Positions 49,988 to 51,630 of a DNA stretch of 51,630 nucleotides are shown piece after piece; the stretch's first letter is position 1, and every line of letters begins with the position of its first letter. Both the position numbers and the translations under genes were made by a program. The notes below the pieces were generated by a model that was not told the origin of the DNA, searched no databases, and saw nothing but the letters and a program-made list of their open reading frames with translations. The stretch is from an uncultured bacterium (GTDB lineage: Bacteria; Nitrospirota; Thermodesulfovibrionia; Thermodesulfovibrionales; CALJEL01): NCBI GenBank assembly GCA_938074335.1, contig CALJEL010000047.1:1-51630 (forward strand). The letters run 5' to 3'.

Positions 49988-51415
49988 TTAAGTGGTAATG
50001 TTCTTCAAAACCCTTAAACGGCTTGGATGTTTGAGTTTCCTTAATGCCTTTGCCTCAATCTGCCTTACCCTTTCCCTTGTTATTGCAAGGTACCTTCCCA
50101 CCTCTTCAAGAGTATGATCCCTGTCCACGCCTATCCCAAATCTCATCCTTATTACCTTTTCTTCCTTTGGAGAGAGTGTCCTCAATACCCTCTGAATATA
50201 TTCAGAAAACTCACTTTTTTCAGCATCATTATAAGGAGAGGGGCTGTTTTTATCACCAATAAAGTCCTCAAGTTCTGTATCCTCATCACCAACAGGAGTC
50301 TGAAGACCGATAGGGTCCTGAATTGCCCTGAATACCTCCTCCACCTTTCTCACTGGTACACCGAGCTTCTTTGCGATCTCATCATTGGTTGGTTCTCTTC
50401 CAAGCTCCTGGGTCAGCTCCCTTGATGCCTTGGTAACACGGTTGTAAAACTCCATCATATGAACTGGTACACGAATGGTCTTTGTCTGGTCAATGAGTGC
50501 CCTTGTAATTGCCTGCCTTATCCACCATGTAGCATAGGTACTGAACTTGAAACCCTTTTCATATTTAAACTTATCAACAGCCTTCATAAGACCTATATTT
50601 CCTTCCTGTATAAGGTCAAGAAGTGGTAAGCCCCTTCCAACATAGTTCTTTGCAATATTGACCACAAGCCTCAGGTTCCTCGTGATAAGCTCGTTCTTTG
50701 CAGTCTCAGCAAGCTCCTTTGCCTTTACATATCTATCCCACATATTCTTAAGGTCTTCAATCTTCACTCCCAGTTCTTGTTCAATTGCCCTGTATTCTGT
50801 CTGAATTTCCTTTGAAAGCTGTTCAAGCTTTGAGACATTTGCTCCGGTCTTTTTCTTTTCATTTATGGTCTTTTTAAGTTCCTTGAGGGAACCATATTTA
50901 TTGAGCCTTCTGTCTATGTCAGAAAGTTTCTCCATGAGGTCTTCAAATTTTAGCCTTGCCCTGTGAAGTGCCTCATCCGGCCGATCCTCAGGAGCTATGA
51001 TATCATCATCGCCCTCTTCTGCCTCTCTTTCAAGTTCTGAAAGGATTTTTTTATAGAGTGGAAGACCTGTGATTATCTCTTTTATTATCTCTCTGCCTTC
51101 TTCATATTTTTTTGCAAGCTCGGTTTCCTCATCCTTTGTGAGTATGGTTATGTCACCCATGGAATGAAAATAGGCCTGAACAAGGTCTTCAGCCCTCTCA
51201 TACTCTTCAATCTCCTCAGCCTCTTCTCTTATTACAGGTGCTGTTTCATAATCAACAACCTTCACACCCATATCATGCAGAAGATCCATAAGGTCTTCTA
51301 TCTCATCAGGAGAAAAGTACTCAGAAGGCAGGGCATCATTTATCTCATCGTAGGTAATAACCCCACGTCTTTTGCTTCTTTCTATTATCTCCTCAAATAT
51401 ATCTTTTTCTCTCAT
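49988..51415 (-). CDS. rpoD: RNA polymerase primary sigma factor
   Basis: Primary sigma-70, 475 residues. Region 1.1 (MREKDIFEEIIERSKRRGVI and the acidic stretch after it) and region 1.2 (DLVQAYFHSMGDITILTKDEE) are followed by a shortish non-conserved region. Regions 2.1-2.4 (NLRLVVNIAKNYVGRGL, LDLIQEGNIGLMKAVDKFKY, FSTYATWWIRQAITRAL), region 3, and region 4 (HTLEEVGRYLAITRERVRQIEAKAL) complete the protein. ATG is preceded by AAGGAG. It lies just downstream of the 23S gene on the same strand with only a hairpin between them. Confidence 0.97.
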   Translation of the reverse strand: MREKDIFEEIIERSKRRGVITYDEINDALPSEYFSPDEIEDLMDLLHDMGVKVVDYETAPVIREEAEEIEEYERAEDLVQAYFHSMGDITILTKDEETELAKKYEEGREIIKEIITGLPLYKKILSELEREAEEGDDDIIAPEDRPDEALHRARLKFEDLMEKLSDIDRRLNKYGSLKELKKTINEKKKTGANVSKLEQLSKEIQTEYRAIEQELGVKIEDLKNMWDRYVKAKELAETAKNELITRNLRLVVNIAKNYVGRGLPLLDLIQEGNIGLMKAVDKFKYEKGFKFSTYATWWIRQAITRALIDQTKTIRVPVHMMEFYNRVTKASRELTQELGREPTNDEIAKKLGVPVRKVEEVFRAIQDPIGLQTPVGDEDTELEDFIGDKNSPSPYNDAEKSEFSEYIQRVLRTLSPKEEKVIRMRFGIGVDRDHTLEEVGRYLAITRERVRQIEAKALRKLKHPSRLRVLKNITT

Positions 51416-51445
51416 CTTAGTGTCTACTCCTTGAAAAATAGATAA

Positions 51446-51468
51446 AAAGGGAATATCTTATTCCCTTT
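51446..51468 (-). terminator. Terminator between 23S rRNA and rpoD
   Basis: AAAGGGAATA (51446-51455) and TATTCCCTTT (51459-51468) make a 10-bp stem with loop TCT; on the minus strand TTTTTATC follows. It probably ends the rRNA transcript. A TATAAT (51480-51475, minus) lies just upstream, so this hairpin might instead be at the start of an rpoD transcript. Confidence 0.65.
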
Positions 51469-51515
51469 ATTTAGATTATAAAAATCTTTAAAATCAAATT
51501 GACAACATGGTAAAT

Positions 51516-51630
<115 letters not shown>

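Overview
The window reads as chromosome of a strictly anaerobic, sulfate-reducing bacterium, most likely of the Nitrospirota (Thermodesulfovibrio-like lineage). The reasons are a complete dissimilatory sulfate-activation locus (adk-sat-unknown-aprBA-qmoABC-CBS-hppA), protein sequences of the Nitrospirota/Deltaproteobacteria type, heavy use of AGG/AGA and ATA codons, many TTG starts, and a 2-hydroxyacyl-CoA dehydratase activase typical of anaerobes. Species assignment is inference from gene content only.

Layout. 1-3184 (+): intergenic repeats, tRNA-Ser(GGA), SRP RNA, then dnaX-ybaB-recR. 3181-4506 (-): an MTA/SAH-type deaminase. 4783-5152: wreck of an IS256-family transposase. 5261-5668 (+): speD. 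5829-9358 (-): DUF1015-gap-pgk. 9907-11068 (+): ATP synthase a and c subunits alone. 11125-13044 (+): unknown-glutaredoxin-ferredoxin:thioredoxin reductase-unknown-PilZ. 13095-13862 (-): YkgJ protein. 13983-26204 (-): the sulfate locus. 26357-30900 (-): dnaE-accA. 31434-32163 (-): HEPN/MNT toxin-antitoxin pair. 32435-35014 (+): DUF488, a Cys-rich unknown, bamD and a siroheme-synthesis gene. 34968-38423 (-): DUF4912 protein and polA. 38446-38904 (+): folK. 39256-40425 (-): orphan membrane protein. 40580-41284 (+): DUF1460 protein. 41271-45821 (-): a coiled-coil protein, a 30-residue COX24-like protein and a giant activase. 46453-49956 (+): frameshifted solute-binding protein and hybrid histidine kinase. 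49988-51415 (-): rpoD. 51516-51630 (-): 3' end of 23S rRNA.

How the genes work together: Sat makes APS and PPi, the membrane pyrophosphatase HppA hydrolyses PPi and pumps ions, AprBA reduces APS to sulfite and AMP with electrons delivered from menaquinol through QmoABC, and Adk recycles AMP. These functions are encoded side by side on one strand behind one recognisable promoter (26251-26279). The siroheme gene at 34373 would supply cofactor for the dissimilatory sulfite reductase, which is not in this window.

The least ordinary content is non-coding. Most longer intergenic gaps hold mosaics of degenerate tandem octamers (AGTGAATT, AGTGCGAC, AGAGCAGT classes) arranged as large dyads around short palindromes, plus 28-bp palindromes with constant GTAGGGGC arms and variable centres. 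Related material sits in frame inside dnaE and polA and forms the 3' end of bamD. A second recurrent signal is a -10 box exactly five bases before the start codon of several genes that lack a Shine-Dalgarno, which suggests leaderless mRNAs.
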